Positions 25,270-39,735 of a stretch of 64,000 nucleotides of DNA are shown here, piece after piece. The translations under genes and the position numbers were made by a program. The stretch spans positions 1-64,000 of the forward strand of contig JAHJNJ010000037.1 in assembly GCA_018820925.1 (NCBI GenBank), written 5' to 3'. Numbering within the stretch: the first letter of the stretch is position 1; each line of letters opens with the position of its first letter. The stretch comes from Gammaproteobacteria bacterium. Lineage in GTDB: Bacteria > Pseudomonadota > Gammaproteobacteria > Burkholderiales > Gallionellaceae. The notes beneath the pieces were generated by a model that searched no databases, had not been told where the DNA came from, and was given only the letters and a program-made list of their open reading frames with translations.

Positions 25270-25880
25270 GAAAGCGTCAACTGCCTCGTTTCCACTCCCG
25301 CGACTTGCAGCGGCTGGTGGGTGGTGAAAATTGTCATGCCACCTTTCGACAGGTGCTCCCCAATTAGTTCCTGCATGAGGCCTACTGCACCTACGTCAAG
25401 TGCGGTTAATGGTTCGTCCAGAATCCACAAATGTGCATCGCTGGTCAGCAACCGCGCCAGCGCCACCCTGCGCCGCTGGCCTTGCGACAACACCCTGACC
25501 GGCAAATGTTCGCGGCGTTGCAAGCCCATCCTGCGCAGTACGGAAACGGCCTGCTTCTCGGAAATCGTGTAACCCGCCAGACCCGCGCTCATCTGCAGGT
25601 TTTCCAGCGCGTTCAACTCATCCTTGATTGCGTTCAAGTGTCCCAGATACAGCAACTCGGCGTAGTAATCCTCACCCAGGTCGCGGACGCGCTTGCCATG
25701 CCAGAGAATTTCGCCTTCATCGGGCTGAATGAACCCGCACAGCGTGCGCAGCAAACTGGTCTTGCCGCTGCCGTTTGCCCCCTGCACCTGCAGGAGTTGC
25801 CCAGGCTGCAGCGTAAAACACAATCCGGAAAACAAACGATGGTCGCCGCGACTGCACGCGAGATTGCCGACTTCCAGCAT
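25266..25880 (-). CDS. ccmA: Haem exporter ATPase CcmA
   Basis: The 204-residue ABC ATPase has Walker A GANGSGKTSL, signature LSQGQRRRVALARL, Walker B LWILDEPLTALD and the H-loop FTTHQP. It is the first gene of ccmABCDEFGHI. It powers CcmABCD on the inner membrane. Confidence 0.95.
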   Translation of the reverse strand: MLEVGNLACSRGDHRLFSGLCFTLQPGQLLQVQGANGSGKTSLLRTLCGFIQPDEGEILWHGKRVRDLGEDYYAELLYLGHLNAIKDELNALENLQMSAGLAGYTISEKQAVSVLRRMGLQRREHLPVRVLSQGQRRRVALARLLTSDAHLWILDEPLTALDVGAVGLMQELIGEHLSKGGMTIFTTHQPLQVAGVETRQLTLS

Positions 25881-25910
25881 GAAGGAATTATCCGAAATGA
25901 ACAGCGGGGA

Positions 25911-25916
25911 ATTATA
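25911..25916 (-). promoter_or_regulatory. Possible -10 element for the ccm operon
   Basis: TATAAT on the minus strand lies 30 bp before the ccmA start. The -35 region at the right distance is poor. Confidence 0.3.
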
Positions 25917-25940
25917 TACGATTAAATTAATCGGGGTGCT

Positions 25941-26421
25941 TCACTCAAGTACCCGAACATTGAACGCCGGGTGGACTTGCATATGCTCACCCAGCCTGAT
26001 TTCTACTTCACCAATTCCAGGGAATCCACAAAAACGATCACCTCATAAGTACGGTTCAGCGCGTTGCTGAAGAAATTGGACATCGCCACTCCGTTTGAAT
26101 ACCTGCCAGTCGCCCCCTTGACGACATCCGTCTTGCAAGCCGCAACGGGCCTTTTTCCGTAGTCACTTGCAGGCAGGTGTACATGTCCGTATCGAACACA
26201 TCCGGCACCTCGCCGCGATTTACCAACTGGGTATCGGCGGGAATGGCCTTGGAATGACCAAGCAGCAGGGTATCGGCCGTGTTGGTCAACCTCTTGCCGT
26301 GCGGAGACATGCCGTCTTCACTCAGCTTGGCGGCAACATTTCCGGCAGAAGCTGCGACTGCCGTGTCTACGACAAATACAAGCGCAATTATCAGAAGAAT
26401 TTTTCTGAATTGAGCAAGCGC
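25941..26421 (-). pseudogene. Decayed gene for a small exported protein
   Basis: On the minus strand one frame opens just after a stop at 26422 and reads like a signal peptide (FRKILLIIALVFVVDTAVAA) followed by SEDGMSPHGKRLTNTADTL, but it has no standard start codon. Around 26125-26160 the coding-like signal moves to another frame, containing SNFFSNALNRTYEVIVFVDS and ending at 26003. A third frame downstream (EIRLGEHMQVHPAFNVRV) ends at 25941. The product family is unknown. Sequencing error is possible, since at least two shifts and a lost start would be needed. Confidence 0.5.
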
Positions 26422-26424
26422 TCA

Positions 26425-26710
26425 GAAAATCATCGCCCGCGATCATATTGTTGCCATATAAATATTGGATTACTGGCTCACTGCGCAATCTCAAACATTT
26501 CCGAACAAGCGGGGGTTACAACTCAGCCCGCTGCAAATGTCTAAAGTCCGCGCTTGACTTGATTCTATTACATCGCATTCAGGCTAATACTTGCTTACGC
26601 CGACGAATTCTGACAAATGCTGACATGCCAATTGTTTCCCGGAGGAGATAGCCCAACAAGACAACCCAAGATAATACTTGCCGAAATGCACCGCCCTTGG
26701 CTATTTGCGT
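26425..26710. other. Intergenic region with no recognised feature
   Basis: I find no gene, tRNA or repeat here. A GGAGGAGA stretch near 26641 looks like a ribosome site but no start codon follows at a useful distance. Confidence 0.4.
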
Positions 26711-26753
26711 CAACATGAAAAACGCCGCTCAACGGGCGGCGTTTTTCATGTTG
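26711..26753. terminator. Bidirectional terminator downstream of ppiD
   Basis: Arms 26711-26728 and 26736-26753 are exact 18-bp reverse complements with a 7-bp loop. Each strand reads GCGGCGTTTTTC on the 3' side, typical of a rho-independent terminator. Confidence 0.9.
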
Positions 26754-26769
26754 CAACTTGTTTCAAACG

Positions 26770-28653
26770 TTACCTTTTCTCTTCTGCGGAAAATTCCTTC
26801 ATCGTGATATCGGCACGTTTTTTCAGGTCTGCCAGATAGGCTGTCAACAATTCCTCGCCGGTAATCTGGCGTATCTGCTGTTCGTAACCACCGAGCTTGC
26901 GCTCGTCACTTTGCACCGGGTCTTTCACCGCATCAACGCGCGCCAGCATATAACCGTTTTGACTGCTTGCGCCCACATACGCCGGCAACTTGCCGGCATC
27001 GGCGCGGAAAATCGCTTGCAATAACGCGGGGTCGATATCGCGCCGTGTGCGAGTAATATCTTGCGCAGTCTTCCAGGTCACGCCAGCCTTTTCTCCACGC
27101 TGCAGTTGCTCAAGAAGTTTCTTGCCTTGCTGCACCACCATTTCTTTCGCTTGCAGCGCCACCAACTTCTGCTGAATCATGGCCGAGAGTTCAGGCAACG
27201 GACGCACACTTTCAGGTTTGAATTCGGTCACTCGCGCCGACAACAAAGTATTTTGGGCAACCTCAATCGCAGCCGTATTGCGCTTGTTCTTGATTGCATC
27301 ATCCGAGAATACGGCCTGTAACACCTTGTCCGTCCACAATCCTGCCGGAGCCTGTCCTTTGCTCAGCCACACGCCACGCTGAACCGGCACGTTCGCCAAT
27401 TCCGCCGCCGGCTTCAGACTGTCGCTTTGCTCGTACACGGTGTTGTTGAATTTCTCCGCCAACTCGGCGAACTTGTCATTCGCATGCTGCAACTTCAGGC
27501 GCTGAACAATCAGACCTTTCACCTCATTCAGGGATTGCATCTTCCCCGACTTCACCGCAAGCAACTTGATGATGTGGTAGCCGAAATCGCTTTCCACCAA
27601 ACCACTCACCTCGCCGATCTTCAGGCTGAAAACACTATCTTCAAACGGCTTGACCATCGCGCCGCGCCCGAACATCCCGAGATCACCACCGCCAGCGGCG
27701 GACCCCGGATCTTGCGAGTATTGTTTCGCCAATGCCGCAAACTTTCCCGGCGATTGTTTGACCTGCTGCAGAATCTGCTCAGCCTTTGCTTTGGCCGCCT
27801 GCTTTTCGGCATCTGACCCCGACTTTGCCACCGAAATCAGGATATGCGCAGCCTGGCGCTGTTCCTGCGTCCCGAATTCCTCCTGGTGATCCTCGTAATA
27901 CTGCCTGACTTCTTCGTCGCTCACTTTCACTTGCGGAAGCAGGGAATCTGCAGAGAACACCACGTATTCGACATTGGCGCGCTCTGGAATCTGAAATTCC
28001 TGCGGGTTATTGTTGTAATAGTCACCAATCGCTTTGGCCGGCAATTTCACCTGTTTCATGAATGCTGCGGCATCGAGATTCGCCACAGCAACCACGCGCT
28101 GCTGCTCGTTCAGGCGAATCAGGTTGGCTGTTTCGGTGTCGGACGCATATCCATTCTGCGTATATGCGTCGGTCAGTTGCCTGATAAGCAGATCCTGGTG
28201 GATACGAGACTCGAATTCAAAGCGATTCATCCCTTTTTCGCTCAGCACTTCCTGATAGCGATTCTTGTCGAATTTTCCATCAACTTGGAACACACCTATA
28301 CTGGCAATGATCTGGGCAATTTGCTCATCAGTCAGGCTCAGTCCCACGCGACGCGCTTCTTCACTCAACAGATGTTGGGTAACCAGCCCGTCCAATATGG
28401 AATGTTTGATCTCGGGCTTGTCAAAAAACGCAGGATCAAAATTTGGCCCCGCCATTTCGCGGATTCTTTGCTGCTGCTGCTTCAGCGCATTGTCGAATTC
28501 CTGTTGTCCTATCTTTTCTCCGTTGACCGTCGCCAGCGCCGCGCCATCCCCGGACTTGCGGTACGAATCCACGCCCCAAAGCGCAAATGGAACAATGATC
28601 AGCGCCAGTACGATCTGCACCAGCCGTCTGTTTTCCTGAACTAAATCGAACAT
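26770..28653 (-). CDS. ppiD: Periplasmic folding chaperone PpiD (parvulin PPIase)
   Basis: This 627-residue protein is anchored by an N-terminal helix (about 11-30). A SurA_N-type chaperone region follows, then a rotamase domain with [23 protein letters not shown] and [12 protein letters not shown] (about 265-365). Its C-terminal half is a second chaperone-like region. PpiD sits at the Sec translocon exit and helps secreted proteins fold. Its place after hupB and the tRNAs is conserved in proteobacteria. Confidence 0.93.
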   Translation of the reverse strand: MFDLVQENRRLVQIVLALIIVPFALWGVDSYRKSGDGAALATVNGEKIGQQEFDNALKQQQQRIREMAGPNFDPAFFDKPEIKHSILDGLVTQHLLSEEARRVGLSLTDEQIAQIIASIGVFQVDGKFDKNRYQEVLSEKGMNRFEFESRIHQDLLIRQLTDAYTQNGYASDTETANLIRLNEQQRVVAVANLDAAAFMKQVKLPAKAIGDYYNNNPQEFQIPERANVEYVVFSADSLLPQVKVSDEEVRQYYEDHQEEFGTQEQRQAAHILISVAKSGSDAEKQAAKAKAEQILQQVKQSPGKFAALAKQYSQDPGSAAGGGDLGMFGRGAMVKPFEDSVFSLKIGEVSGLVESDFGYHIIKLLAVKSGKMQSLNEVKGLIVQRLKLQHANDKFAELAEKFNNTVYEQSDSLKPAAELANVPVQRGVWLSKGQAPAGLWTDKVLQAVFSDDAIKNKRNTAAIEVAQNTLLSARVTEFKPESVRPLPELSAMIQQKLVALQAKEMVVQQGKKLLEQLQRGEKAGVTWKTAQDITRTRRDIDPALLQAIFRADAGKLPAYVGASSQNGYMLARVDAVKDPVQSDERKLGGYEQQIRQITGEELLTAYLADLKKRADITMKEFSAEEKR

Positions 28654-28699
28654 AGCAACCTACCCGAAAGAACGGACGCCATTTCGGACATCCCATATG

Positions 28700-28724
28700 A
28701 AAAAAGGCGAACTTTCGTTCGCCT
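28700..28724 (-). terminator. Terminator after tRNA-Asp
   Basis: On the minus strand AGGCGAAC-GAAA-GTTCGCCT is followed by TTTTTT, a classic rho-independent terminator separating the tRNAs from ppiD. Confidence 0.9.
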
Positions 28725-28729
28725 CTGTT

Positions 28730-28806
28730 TGGCGGAGTGGACGGGACTCGAACCCGCGACCCCCGGCGTGACAGGCCGGTATTCTAACCAACTGAACTAC
28801 CACTCC
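28730..28806 (-). tRNA. tRNA-Asp (GTC)
   Basis: This 77-nt cloverleaf starts GGAGTGGTAGTTCAG, has anticodon GTC in CCTGTCACG, the T-loop GGTTCGAGTCC, and an encoded CCA. Confidence 0.97.
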
Positions 28807-28842
28807 ATAATTCAAAAATAACTGCAACTCAAAAAACTTGTT

Positions 28843-28918
28843 TGGTGGGTGCTGACGGGATCGAACCGCCGACAATCGCCTTGTAAGGGCGGTGCTCTAC
28901 CAGCTGAGCTAAGCACCC
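28843..28918 (-). tRNA. tRNA-Val (TAC)
   Basis: This 76-nt cloverleaf starts GGGTGCTTAGCTCAG, has anticodon TAC in CCTTACAAG, the T-loop GGTTCGATCCC, and an encoded CCA. It begins only 16 bp after the hupB stop, so it is probably cut from the hupB transcript. Confidence 0.97.
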
Positions 28919-28934
28919 TGTGCAATAAAGTCGG

Positions 28935-29210
28935 CTAGTTTACAGCATCCTTCAAACCTTTACCAGCACGAAACTTGGGAACTTTAGCAGCCTTGATCTT
29001 GATAGTGGCGCCAGTGCGAGGATTGCGGCCATTGCGCGCAGCGCGCTTGCCCACGTAAAACGTACCAAAACCAACCAAGCTCACGAGTTCACCTTTCTTC
29101 AGTGATTTCTTGATAGATTCGATGGTCGCGTCCAACGCACGCCCGGCTGCGGCCTTGGAAATGTCAGCGGATTTTGCAATTGCTTCGATCAGATCAGATT
29201 TATTACTCAC
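28935..29210 (-). CDS. hupB: DNA-binding protein HU-beta
   Basis: The 91-residue HU protein carries the DNA-binding beta-arm [23 protein letters not shown] bends and compacts DNA. The start is GTG, preceded by GGGGAATCGC. A near-consensus promoter lies upstream, and the position between lon and ppiD is the usual one for hupB. Confidence 0.96.
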   Translation of the reverse strand: MSNKSDLIEAIAKSADISKAAAGRALDATIESIKKSLKKGELVSLVGFGTFYVGKRAARNGRNPRTGATIKIKAAKVPKFRAGKGLKDAVN

Positions 29211-29261
29211 GCGATTCCCCTTTGCTTGTTAGTTGAGAACACAGGAAAGCCCTGCAGCGGC

Positions 29262-29290
29262 TTTATATCAAGGGTTTTTGCAGGGGTCAA
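29262..29290 (-). promoter_or_regulatory. Sigma-70 promoter of hupB
   Basis: On the minus strand TTGACC, 17 bp, TATAAA. The -10 element lies about 50 bp before the hupB GTG. It would also drive the tRNA-Val and tRNA-Asp genes. Confidence 0.75.
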
Positions 29291-29336
29291 GCAAATGCAA
29301 GACTTTATTATTTTCACACCCTCTTGCAAATGCCCG

Positions 29337-31754
29337 TCAATGCTTGATCGCAGGCGATGTCCCCGTTTCGGAAATGACGGCAGGCGAAGTGACAGCCGCA
29401 ACTTCAGGTTCTGTAAGCGGCTCCGGCTTTCGCTCCAGAGCCATCTCCAATACCTGCTCTATCCATCTGACCGGATGAATATCCAGCTTGTTTTTTACGT
29501 TATCGGGTATCTCCACCAGATCCTTGGTGTTCTCCTCGGGAATCAGAACGACCTTGATCCCGCCGCGCTGCGCCGCCAGCAGCTTTTCTTTCAATCCGCC
29601 GATAGGCAGCACCTCGCCGCGCAAAGTGATCTCACCCGTCATTGCCACATCCGCACGCACCGGGATGCCGGTCAACGCAGAGACCATTGCGGTACAGATT
29701 CCGGCCCCGGCGCTCGGTCCGTCTTTGGGCGTTGCACCTTCCGGCAAGTGAATATGCAAGTCGCTCTTTTCGTAAAAGTTTGAGGCGATGCCCAATGTAC
29801 GTGCACGGCTGCGCACCACGCTCAGGGCCGCCTGAATGGATTCCTGCATCACTTCGCCCAGCTTGCCGGTCGTCGTTGTTTTGCCTTTACCCGGTAACAC
29901 CGCAGTCTCGATGGTCAGCAACTCGCCACCAACCTCCGTCCAGGCCAAGCCAGTCACCTGACCGACCTGATTTGTTTTTTCCGCGATACCGTAGCTATAA
30001 CGACGCACACCAAGATATTTATCCAGGTTGCGCGCATTGATCGTGACCTTGCTTTCACGCCCCTTGAGCAACAGGGACTTCACCACCTTGCGGCAAATCT
30101 TGGACAGTTCGCGCTCCAAACCGCGCACCCCCGCTTCGCGTGTGTAGTAGCGCAGGATGTCCCGAACCGCGCTCTCGGAAACGCTGATTTCTTCAGCCTT
30201 CAATCCGTTGTTCTTGATCGCCTTTGGCAACAGGTAGCGTGTCGCGATGTTGACTTTCTCATCCTCGGTGTAGCTGGAGACATGGATAACCTCCATCCGG
30301 TCCAGCAGCGGCGCTGGAATATTCATGCTGTTGGAGGTGGCGACGAACATCACGTCTGACAAGTCGTACTCGACTTCGACGTAGTGATCGACGAATGTAT
30401 GGTTCTGTTCCGGATCCAGCACCTCCAGCAATGCCGACGAGGGATCTCCGCGAAAATCCATTCCCATCTTGTCCACTTCATCCAGCAGGAACAGCGGGTT
30501 CTTTACACCGGCCTTGCTCATGTTCTGCAATATCTTGCCCGGCATGGAACCGATGTAGGTGCGGCGGTGGCCGCGAATTTCGGATTCGTCACGCACTCCG
30601 CCCAGCGACATGCGAATGAACTTGCGATTGGTCGCACGGGCGATGGATTGCCCCAACGAGGTCTTGCCGACACCGGGAGGGCCGACCAGACAGAGGATTG
30701 GCGCTTTCATCTTGGTGACGCGCTGCTGTACCGCGAGGTATTCCACGATGCGTTCCTTGACCTTTTCCAGGCCGTAGTGATCCGCCTCCAGCACATCTTC
30801 CGCATGCTTCAGGTCGGTATCGATCTTGGTTTTCTTTTTCCAGGGCAAACCGAGCAAAACGTCAATATAGTTGCGCACCACGGTTGCCTCGGCAGACATG
30901 GGCGACATCAGTCTCAGTTTCTTCAATTCGGCCTCGGCTTTGGCATGCGCATCCTTGGGCATATGTGCCGCCTTGATTTTCTTCTCGACCTCCTCGATGT
31001 CCGCACCGTCTTCGCCTTCGCCCAGTTCTTTCTGGATCGCTTTGACCTGTTCGTTCAGGTAATACTCGCGCTGGCTCTTCTCCATCTGGCGCTTGACGCG
31101 GCCACGGATGCGCTTTTCCACCTGCATAATGTCCAGCTCTGCTTCCAGCAGGCCGAGCAGATGTTCGAGGCGCAGGCGCACATCGAATATCTCCAGTACT
31201 TCCTGTTTCTGTTCCAGTTTGAGCGGCAAGTGCGCGGCAATGGTATCCGCCAGCCGCCCGGCATCGTCTATGCCCGCCAGCGAGGTCAGTATTTCCGGGG
31301 GGATTTTCTTGTTCAGCTTTACGTACTGGTCAAACTGATTGATCAGCGCGCGCCGCATCGCTTCGGCTTCATGCCCGATTTCTTCGTCGATGGGCACCGG
31401 TTGTATTTCCGCATCCAGATGCGATTTGTCGTCGAATATGCGCAGTACCTTGGCGCGCTGTGTGCCTTCTACCAGCACCTTGACCGTGCCATCCGGCAAT
31501 TTAAGCATCTGCAGGATGTTGGCGATGCTGCCGATGCGATAGATGTCCTCCGTCGCGGGTTCATCCTTGGCGGCAGATTTCTGCGCCACCAGCACGATGC
31601 TCTTGCCCGCCTCCATCGCCGCTTCCAGCGCCTTGATGGATTTGGCACGCCCCACGAACAGCGGAATGACCATATGCGGAAATACCACCACGTCGCGCAG
31701 GGGCAACAAGGGGAAAAGGTCGGCGTTTGTTGTGATCAGTTCGTTTTCGGCCAT
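29337..31754 (-). CDS. lon: ATP-dependent protease Lon (LonA)
   Basis: This 805-residue protein is full-length LonA: an N-terminal substrate domain (about 10-205), a coiled linker, an AAA+ module with Walker [14 protein letters not shown], and a serine protease domain with catalytic Ser in KDGPSAGAG and Lys in [11 protein letters not shown]. It degrades misfolded and regulatory proteins. The C-terminus has a ~25-residue low-complexity tail. A sigma-32 type promoter lies directly upstream. Confidence 0.97.
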   Translation of the reverse strand: MAENELITTNADLFPLLPLRDVVVFPHMVIPLFVGRAKSIKALEAAMEAGKSIVLVAQKSAAKDEPATEDIYRIGSIANILQMLKLPDGTVKVLVEGTQRAKVLRIFDDKSHLDAEIQPVPIDEEIGHEAEAMRRALINQFDQYVKLNKKIPPEILTSLAGIDDAGRLADTIAAHLPLKLEQKQEVLEIFDVRLRLEHLLGLLEAELDIMQVEKRIRGRVKRQMEKSQREYYLNEQVKAIQKELGEGEDGADIEEVEKKIKAAHMPKDAHAKAEAELKKLRLMSPMSAEATVVRNYIDVLLGLPWKKKTKIDTDLKHAEDVLEADHYGLEKVKERIVEYLAVQQRVTKMKAPILCLVGPPGVGKTSLGQSIARATNRKFIRMSLGGVRDESEIRGHRRTYIGSMPGKILQNMSKAGVKNPLFLLDEVDKMGMDFRGDPSSALLEVLDPEQNHTFVDHYVEVEYDLSDVMFVATSNSMNIPAPLLDRMEVIHVSSYTEDEKVNIATRYLLPKAIKNNGLKAEEISVSESAVRDILRYYTREAGVRGLERELSKICRKVVKSLLLKGRESKVTINARNLDKYLGVRRYSYGIAEKTNQVGQVTGLAWTEVGGELLTIETAVLPGKGKTTTTGKLGEVMQESIQAALSVVRSRARTLGIASNFYEKSDLHIHLPEGATPKDGPSAGAGICTAMVSALTGIPVRADVAMTGEITLRGEVLPIGGLKEKLLAAQRGGIKVVLIPEENTKDLVEIPDNVKNKLDIHPVRWIEQVLEMALERKPEPLTEPEVAAVTSPAVISETGTSPAIKH

Positions 31755-31790
31755 AATTTAGATACTCGAATGATTTAAGGTATGGCAGTG

Positions 31791-31818
31791 AAATGGGGAC
31801 AGGACCCGAGAATTCAAG
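31791..31818 (-). promoter_or_regulatory. Sigma-32 (heat-shock) promoter of lon
   Basis: On the minus strand CTTGAAT, 14 bp, CCCATTT. This matches the RpoH consensus CTTGAAA-N11-15-CCCATNT at all but one base, and its -10 element is 36 bp before the lon ATG. Confidence 0.75.
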
Positions 31819-31840
31819 CCCTGCCCGTCAAGGGGCGTCT

Positions 31841-33097
<1,257 letters not shown>

Positions 33098-33139
33098 TTG
33101 CACCTCCGCTCCGAAACTATCGGCAGCCTGCCTAAATAC

Positions 33140-33766
33140 TTAAACCCGTTTATCCAGCACCTGATCCACCAGGCCGTATTCAACCGCCTCCTTGGCACTC
33201 AGGAAATTATCACGCTCGCTGTCGCGCGCGATTTCTTCCACGGTACGCCCGGTGTGATGCGCCATCAGGGCATACAGGCGTTCACGCAAACTCAGGATGT
33301 ATTTGGCATGGATCTCGATATCCGAAGCCTGCCCGCGGAAACCGCCCAGCGGCTGGTGAATCATCACGGTGGAATTCGGCAAGGCAAAGCGTTTGCCCTT
33401 TTCGCCAGCCTGTAACAGGAAAGCGCCCATGGATGCCGCCATGCCAATGCACAGCGTGGAAACCTGCGGTTTGATGAACTGCATGGTGTCGTAAATCGCC
33501 ATCCCTGCCGAAATGGAACCGCCGGGGGAATTGATGTAGAAATGAATATCCTTGTCCGGATTTTCCGATTCCAGGAACAACATCTGCGCGACGATCAGAT
33601 TGGCCGTGTGGTCGTTGACCTCACCGACCAGAAATACGACACGCTCCTTTAACAGGCGCGAATAAATGTCGTAGGCGCGTTCGCCGCGCCCGCTGGTCTC
33701 AACCACCATCGGGATCATGCCGATGTCCTGCGGTTCCGTCATTTGCGAGGCGGCGTCATGCAGCAT
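33140..33766 (-). CDS. clpP: Clp protease proteolytic subunit ClpP
   Basis: The 208-residue serine protease has catalytic Ser112 in [11 protein letters not shown] and His137 in VMIHQPLGG, with an aspartate near 186 completing the triad. It forms the chamber that ClpX feeds. It lies 2 bp after tig and 42 bp before clpX, implying one transcript. Confidence 0.97.
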   Translation of the reverse strand: MLHDAASQMTEPQDIGMIPMVVETSGRGERAYDIYSRLLKERVVFLVGEVNDHTANLIVAQMLFLESENPDKDIHFYINSPGGSISAGMAIYDTMQFIKPQVSTLCIGMAASMGAFLLQAGEKGKRFALPNSTVMIHQPLGGFRGQASDIEIHAKYILSLRERLYALMAHHTGRTVEEIARDSERDNFLSAKEAVEYGLVDQVLDKRV

Positions 33767-33768
33767 AT

Positions 33769-35073
33769 TCAGTTACTCCCCATCAGTTCGGTCAGCGTGA
33801 CAGTCTTGTCGTTCACTTTGGCACCGGCCAACACCCAATCGACCACATTGTCTTCCAGCACCAGATTCTCCACTTCGCGCATGCGCGAAGGATCCGCGTT
33901 GTACCAGCGCACCACTTCTTCGGGGTGTTCATAGCTCTGGGCAAATTCCTGCACCATTGCTTTCACCTGTTCCGGCTTGGCACTCAGTTCATGCTTCCTG
34001 ATCAATTCAGCCAGTATCAGCCCCAGCTTCACGCGCCTGGTGGCGCGTTCAAAGAACATATCCGTCGGAAGTTGCGTCCCTTTCGGCATCTTCATGCCGC
34101 GGCCTTCCATGTCCTGCAGGGTCTGTTGCATCAGGTTCTGCGCCTCGCTTTCCAGCAGCGCCTTGGGCACTTCCAGTTGGGCGATCCTGAGCAGCACCTC
34201 CATCGCGTTGTCCTTGTTGCGTCCCTTCACGCGGCGTGCCGCTTCGCGCCCGATATTGTCGCGAATCTCCTGTTTGAGTTTTTCCACATCCCCGTCGGCG
34301 GCACCCAATGCCTTGGCGAACTCGGCATTGACCTCGGGCAAGTGGGGCTCTTCCACGACATGCGCGGTGATCGTGAACGTAACCTGTTTCCCGGCCACAT
34401 CCTTGCCGTGATAGTCCGCCGGAAAGGTCATATCAAACGACTTGGTTTCTCCCGCCTTCATACCGACGATGGCATTCTCGAAATCGGGCAACATGCGCCC
34501 CGAACCCAGCACCACCGTGAAATCCCTGGCTTCTCCGCCTTCGAATACCACACCGTCCAGTTTCCCGGAAAAATCGATACGCACCTGATCCTCATTCCGC
34601 GCGGCACGGTCGGCCTTTTTGAACACCGCGCGTTGCTTGCGCAGGGTGGTGAGGGTCTCTTCCACATCGGCATCGCTCAGCGTAAACGAAACGCGGTCAA
34701 TGCTCTCGCCGGAGATATCACCGATAGCGACTTCCGGATAAACCTCGAAGGTTGCGCTGAACTCGATCTGCGGCGCGTTCAGGTCTGCGGTCTTGATCTC
34801 GAACTGCGGGTAACCCGCCACCTGCAGCTTGTTGGCCATGGCCGCTTCGGCAAAAGAACGCTGCAGGCTCTCTCCCAGCACTTCCTGCTGCACCGAAGAA
34901 CCGTACTGTTGTTCCAGTACTTTGTACGGTACTTTGCCCGGACGGAAGCCGTGCACTTTGGCCGTACGGCCGATACGCTTCAGGCGCGCTTCCATCTCGC
35001 CGCGTATTTGTTGCTGGGGGATGGATGCGTTCAAACGGCGTTGCAATCCACTCAGGGTCTCTACATTTGACAT
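33769..35073 (-). CDS. tig: Trigger factor
   Basis: The 434-residue ribosome-bound chaperone has the ribosome-docking loop [13 protein letters not shown] (about 43-55), an FKBP-type PPIase domain (about 155-245) and a helical C-terminal chaperone domain. It meets nascent chains at the exit tunnel. Ribosome site AAGGAAG precedes the ATG. It heads tig-clpP-clpX. Confidence 0.96.
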   Translation of the reverse strand: MSNVETLSGLQRRLNASIPQQQIRGEMEARLKRIGRTAKVHGFRPGKVPYKVLEQQYGSSVQQEVLGESLQRSFAEAAMANKLQVAGYPQFEIKTADLNAPQIEFSATFEVYPEVAIGDISGESIDRVSFTLSDADVEETLTTLRKQRAVFKKADRAARNEDQVRIDFSGKLDGVVFEGGEARDFTVVLGSGRMLPDFENAIVGMKAGETKSFDMTFPADYHGKDVAGKQVTFTITAHVVEEPHLPEVNAEFAKALGAADGDVEKLKQEIRDNIGREAARRVKGRNKDNAMEVLLRIAQLEVPKALLESEAQNLMQQTLQDMEGRGMKMPKGTQLPTDMFFERATRRVKLGLILAELIRKHELSAKPEQVKAMVQEFAQSYEHPEEVVRWYNADPSRMREVENLVLEDNVVDWVLAGAKVNDKTVTLTELMGSN

Positions 35074-35143
35074 ACTGACACTTCCTTTGAATTTAAGCTG
35101 GCTTCACAAAACGAATATCGCGGGTGGAATGATACATGAAACG

Positions 35144-35161
35144 GGGCGGGAAGGCCCGCCC
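35144..35161 (-). terminator. Possible terminator between glgP and tig
   Basis: GGGCGGG-AAGG-CCCGCCC forms a 7-bp GC stem downstream of glgP, followed on the minus strand by CGTTTCAT. The T-run is weak. Confidence 0.4.
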
Positions 35162-35167
35162 GTCCCC

Positions 35168-37672
<2,505 letters not shown>

Positions 37673-37708
37673 TTGCGTTCCAGAAACTTTAAGTGAGTGC
37701 CGGCAAAT

Positions 37709-39718
37709 TCACGCGACTTCGATACAGAACTCCAGCGTATCCGCCTGCGCAGTCCTGACACACTCGAAAGTCAACACCACCGCCTGCATGATTTTTTCAA
37801 AGCCGGCTTCCGATTGCGACACGCTGAAGCATGGCTTGGAAAGCAGGGACACGGGTTGGTTCACCGAGATTTTGAGCTTACCGCCCAACACCGCATCTTC
37901 CAGCACGATACGCTGCATCGCATCCAGTTGCAGCACCTGCCCGAAACCGCCTGCAATCTCGTTGCCCACCCGGAAACGTCCGGCCGGCCCGTCGCAACTC
38001 GGCATGGCCAGATTCACAACCACCCGGAATACGCCCTCACCGACATCCGCAAAGTGGTAGGCAACATACAAACGCGCAGCGTCCAGCACGACAGACTTGC
38101 GCACCGTACCCGCACCCAAAGTCGCCTCAAAGGTCGTGCCGTGTTTTACGTCAGCATTCTTCGCCAATGCGTAACAGGGTTTGATTTCATCGCCACCGGA
38201 CAACCACCGATCCAGAAACATCAGTTTCTGCTGTTCGTCGATCACCATATCCTCCGGCGTGATCTCGTGTTTCAGGCTGACACGCTCATGCGGATTGGCA
38301 ATACCATCGACCTGCCGTTCTTCGATTGGCTGCGCATGCACTTTGCGATGATAGTGCTCCCGCGGCATGGACAGGGTGTCGGCGAAGTTATGGTTCAGGC
38401 GATAAGCATCGAACTCGCACAGCGCGGCGCTGCCGTCCTGCCTGAGCACCGCCTGCAACAACCCGTTCTGCAGGAATATCTCGTCGGCACCGTCCAGATC
38501 GAGGTCCAGCAACTGCTTCGCTTGGCGTGGCGCCACGCCATCCAGCAACCCCTCCAGTTTGACGATGGCGTTGTACACAGCCCGGCGCAGATGCGGCAAG
38601 TACAGTCCGCCAAACAACCCGTGCCAGTATGCATCGTTGGCCTGTGCTTCAAATAACGCATCCAGCATCTGCGCCGTCTGTTTCTTCTGCGGCAATGCAT
38701 GCAAGCTACGCGACAGACCCAGCATGCGCTTGTGCATCCAGTTCGATTCCGGATAGCGCATCATGAAGTTTTTCCAGATACCGCCGCGCAGGAAAGGCTT
38801 GTTTTGCTCGAACTGGCCGGCATCTTTCGAGGCCTGCACCAGATCGGCGTATTGGTGCGCCGCAGGAACCGGCAGCGTCCATTCGTTCATCTCGATATAG
38901 GAAGTGGTCGGCAGATACACCACGCCGCGCGTCTTGGCGCGCGCGTGATAGTCGCAATAGCGCTCGGTCTTGATGATGTCCGAAGCCAGCACCCCCTCGA
39001 TGAACTGGGTAAGCCAGCCCCGTTCATACACCCAGTTATAGGTCTCCGGCCAGATGCCGAATTTTTCGATATCGTCGAAATAGATCGCGGCAGGCGCCCC
39101 TCCCTCTTTCGCCAGACTTTCCAGATAACCGACCACGTCCTGCGCGGGTGAAAACGGCAGGCGGTAACGCAGCGCTTCGGAAATGGGAAACAGGTCAAGC
39201 TGCCGGCCGTTCTCTTCCGTGGTGTAGTAACCATCCAGGTCGCCACTGGATTTGCCGGCGCACAAAAAGTGATAGTCATCCACCGTCGAATAACGAATTC
39301 CGGAATCCGCCAGCGCCGGCACCACAGTCGCCTCCCAAACACGCTCGGTCAGCCATGCGCCTTGCGGACGCTGCCCCAGAGTCTGTTCAAGTTGATCCGA
39401 CATACGCTGCAACTGTCCGAGCCGGTCCTGTTCCGGAATCACCGCCAACACCGGCTCGGTATAACCCGCACCGACCAGTTCCGCCTGTCCGCGCCGCACC
39501 ATCTCCCGCAACAGGGCCATGTCATCCGGATAGTGTTCGAGTATGTAATCCAGCAACCAGCCGCTGATGTGGATGGCAAACTTGAACGCCGGGTAGCCAT
39601 GCATCACCCGCAGGAACGGCCCGTAGCAACGCGCATGCGCATCGTCCAGCACATGGGTGAAATTCCCTACCGGCTGGTGCGCGTGAACTCCGAGCAACAA
39701 TGAAATCGACTTTGCCAT
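37709..39718 (-). CDS. GH57 4-alpha-glucanotransferase/alpha-amylase
   Basis: From MAKSISLLLGVHAHQPVG the protein has 669 residues. It has a GH57 (beta/alpha)7 barrel with HAHQP near the start, the catalytic Glu in WLTERVWEA and Asp in IYFDDIEKFGIWP, then C-terminal DUF1925/DUF1926-type beta domains. These are features of Thermococcus-type 4-alpha-glucanotransferase, which transfers maltooligosaccharides. Inside the glycogen operon it probably trims or elongates outer chains left by GlgP. A hydrolase role is possible. Confidence 0.87.
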   Translation of the reverse strand: MAKSISLLLGVHAHQPVGNFTHVLDDAHARCYGPFLRVMHGYPAFKFAIHISGWLLDYILEHYPDDMALLREMVRRGQAELVGAGYTEPVLAVIPEQDRLGQLQRMSDQLEQTLGQRPQGAWLTERVWEATVVPALADSGIRYSTVDDYHFLCAGKSSGDLDGYYTTEENGRQLDLFPISEALRYRLPFSPAQDVVGYLESLAKEGGAPAAIYFDDIEKFGIWPETYNWVYERGWLTQFIEGVLASDIIKTERYCDYHARAKTRGVVYLPTTSYIEMNEWTLPVPAAHQYADLVQASKDAGQFEQNKPFLRGGIWKNFMMRYPESNWMHKRMLGLSRSLHALPQKKQTAQMLDALFEAQANDAYWHGLFGGLYLPHLRRAVYNAIVKLEGLLDGVAPRQAKQLLDLDLDGADEIFLQNGLLQAVLRQDGSAALCEFDAYRLNHNFADTLSMPREHYHRKVHAQPIEERQVDGIANPHERVSLKHEITPEDMVIDEQQKLMFLDRWLSGGDEIKPCYALAKNADVKHGTTFEATLGAGTVRKSVVLDAARLYVAYHFADVGEGVFRVVVNLAMPSCDGPAGRFRVGNEIAGGFGQVLQLDAMQRIVLEDAVLGGKLKISVNQPVSLLSKPCFSVSQSEAGFEKIMQAVVLTFECVRTAQADTLEFCIEVA

Positions 39719-39735
39719 GCACTTCTCCATTCAGG

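Noticed and set aside
30384-31778. 464-codon open frame antisense to lon
   Set aside because: The composition is His/Gln/Arg/Phe-rich as expected of a reverse reading of Lon, and there is no recognisable domain.
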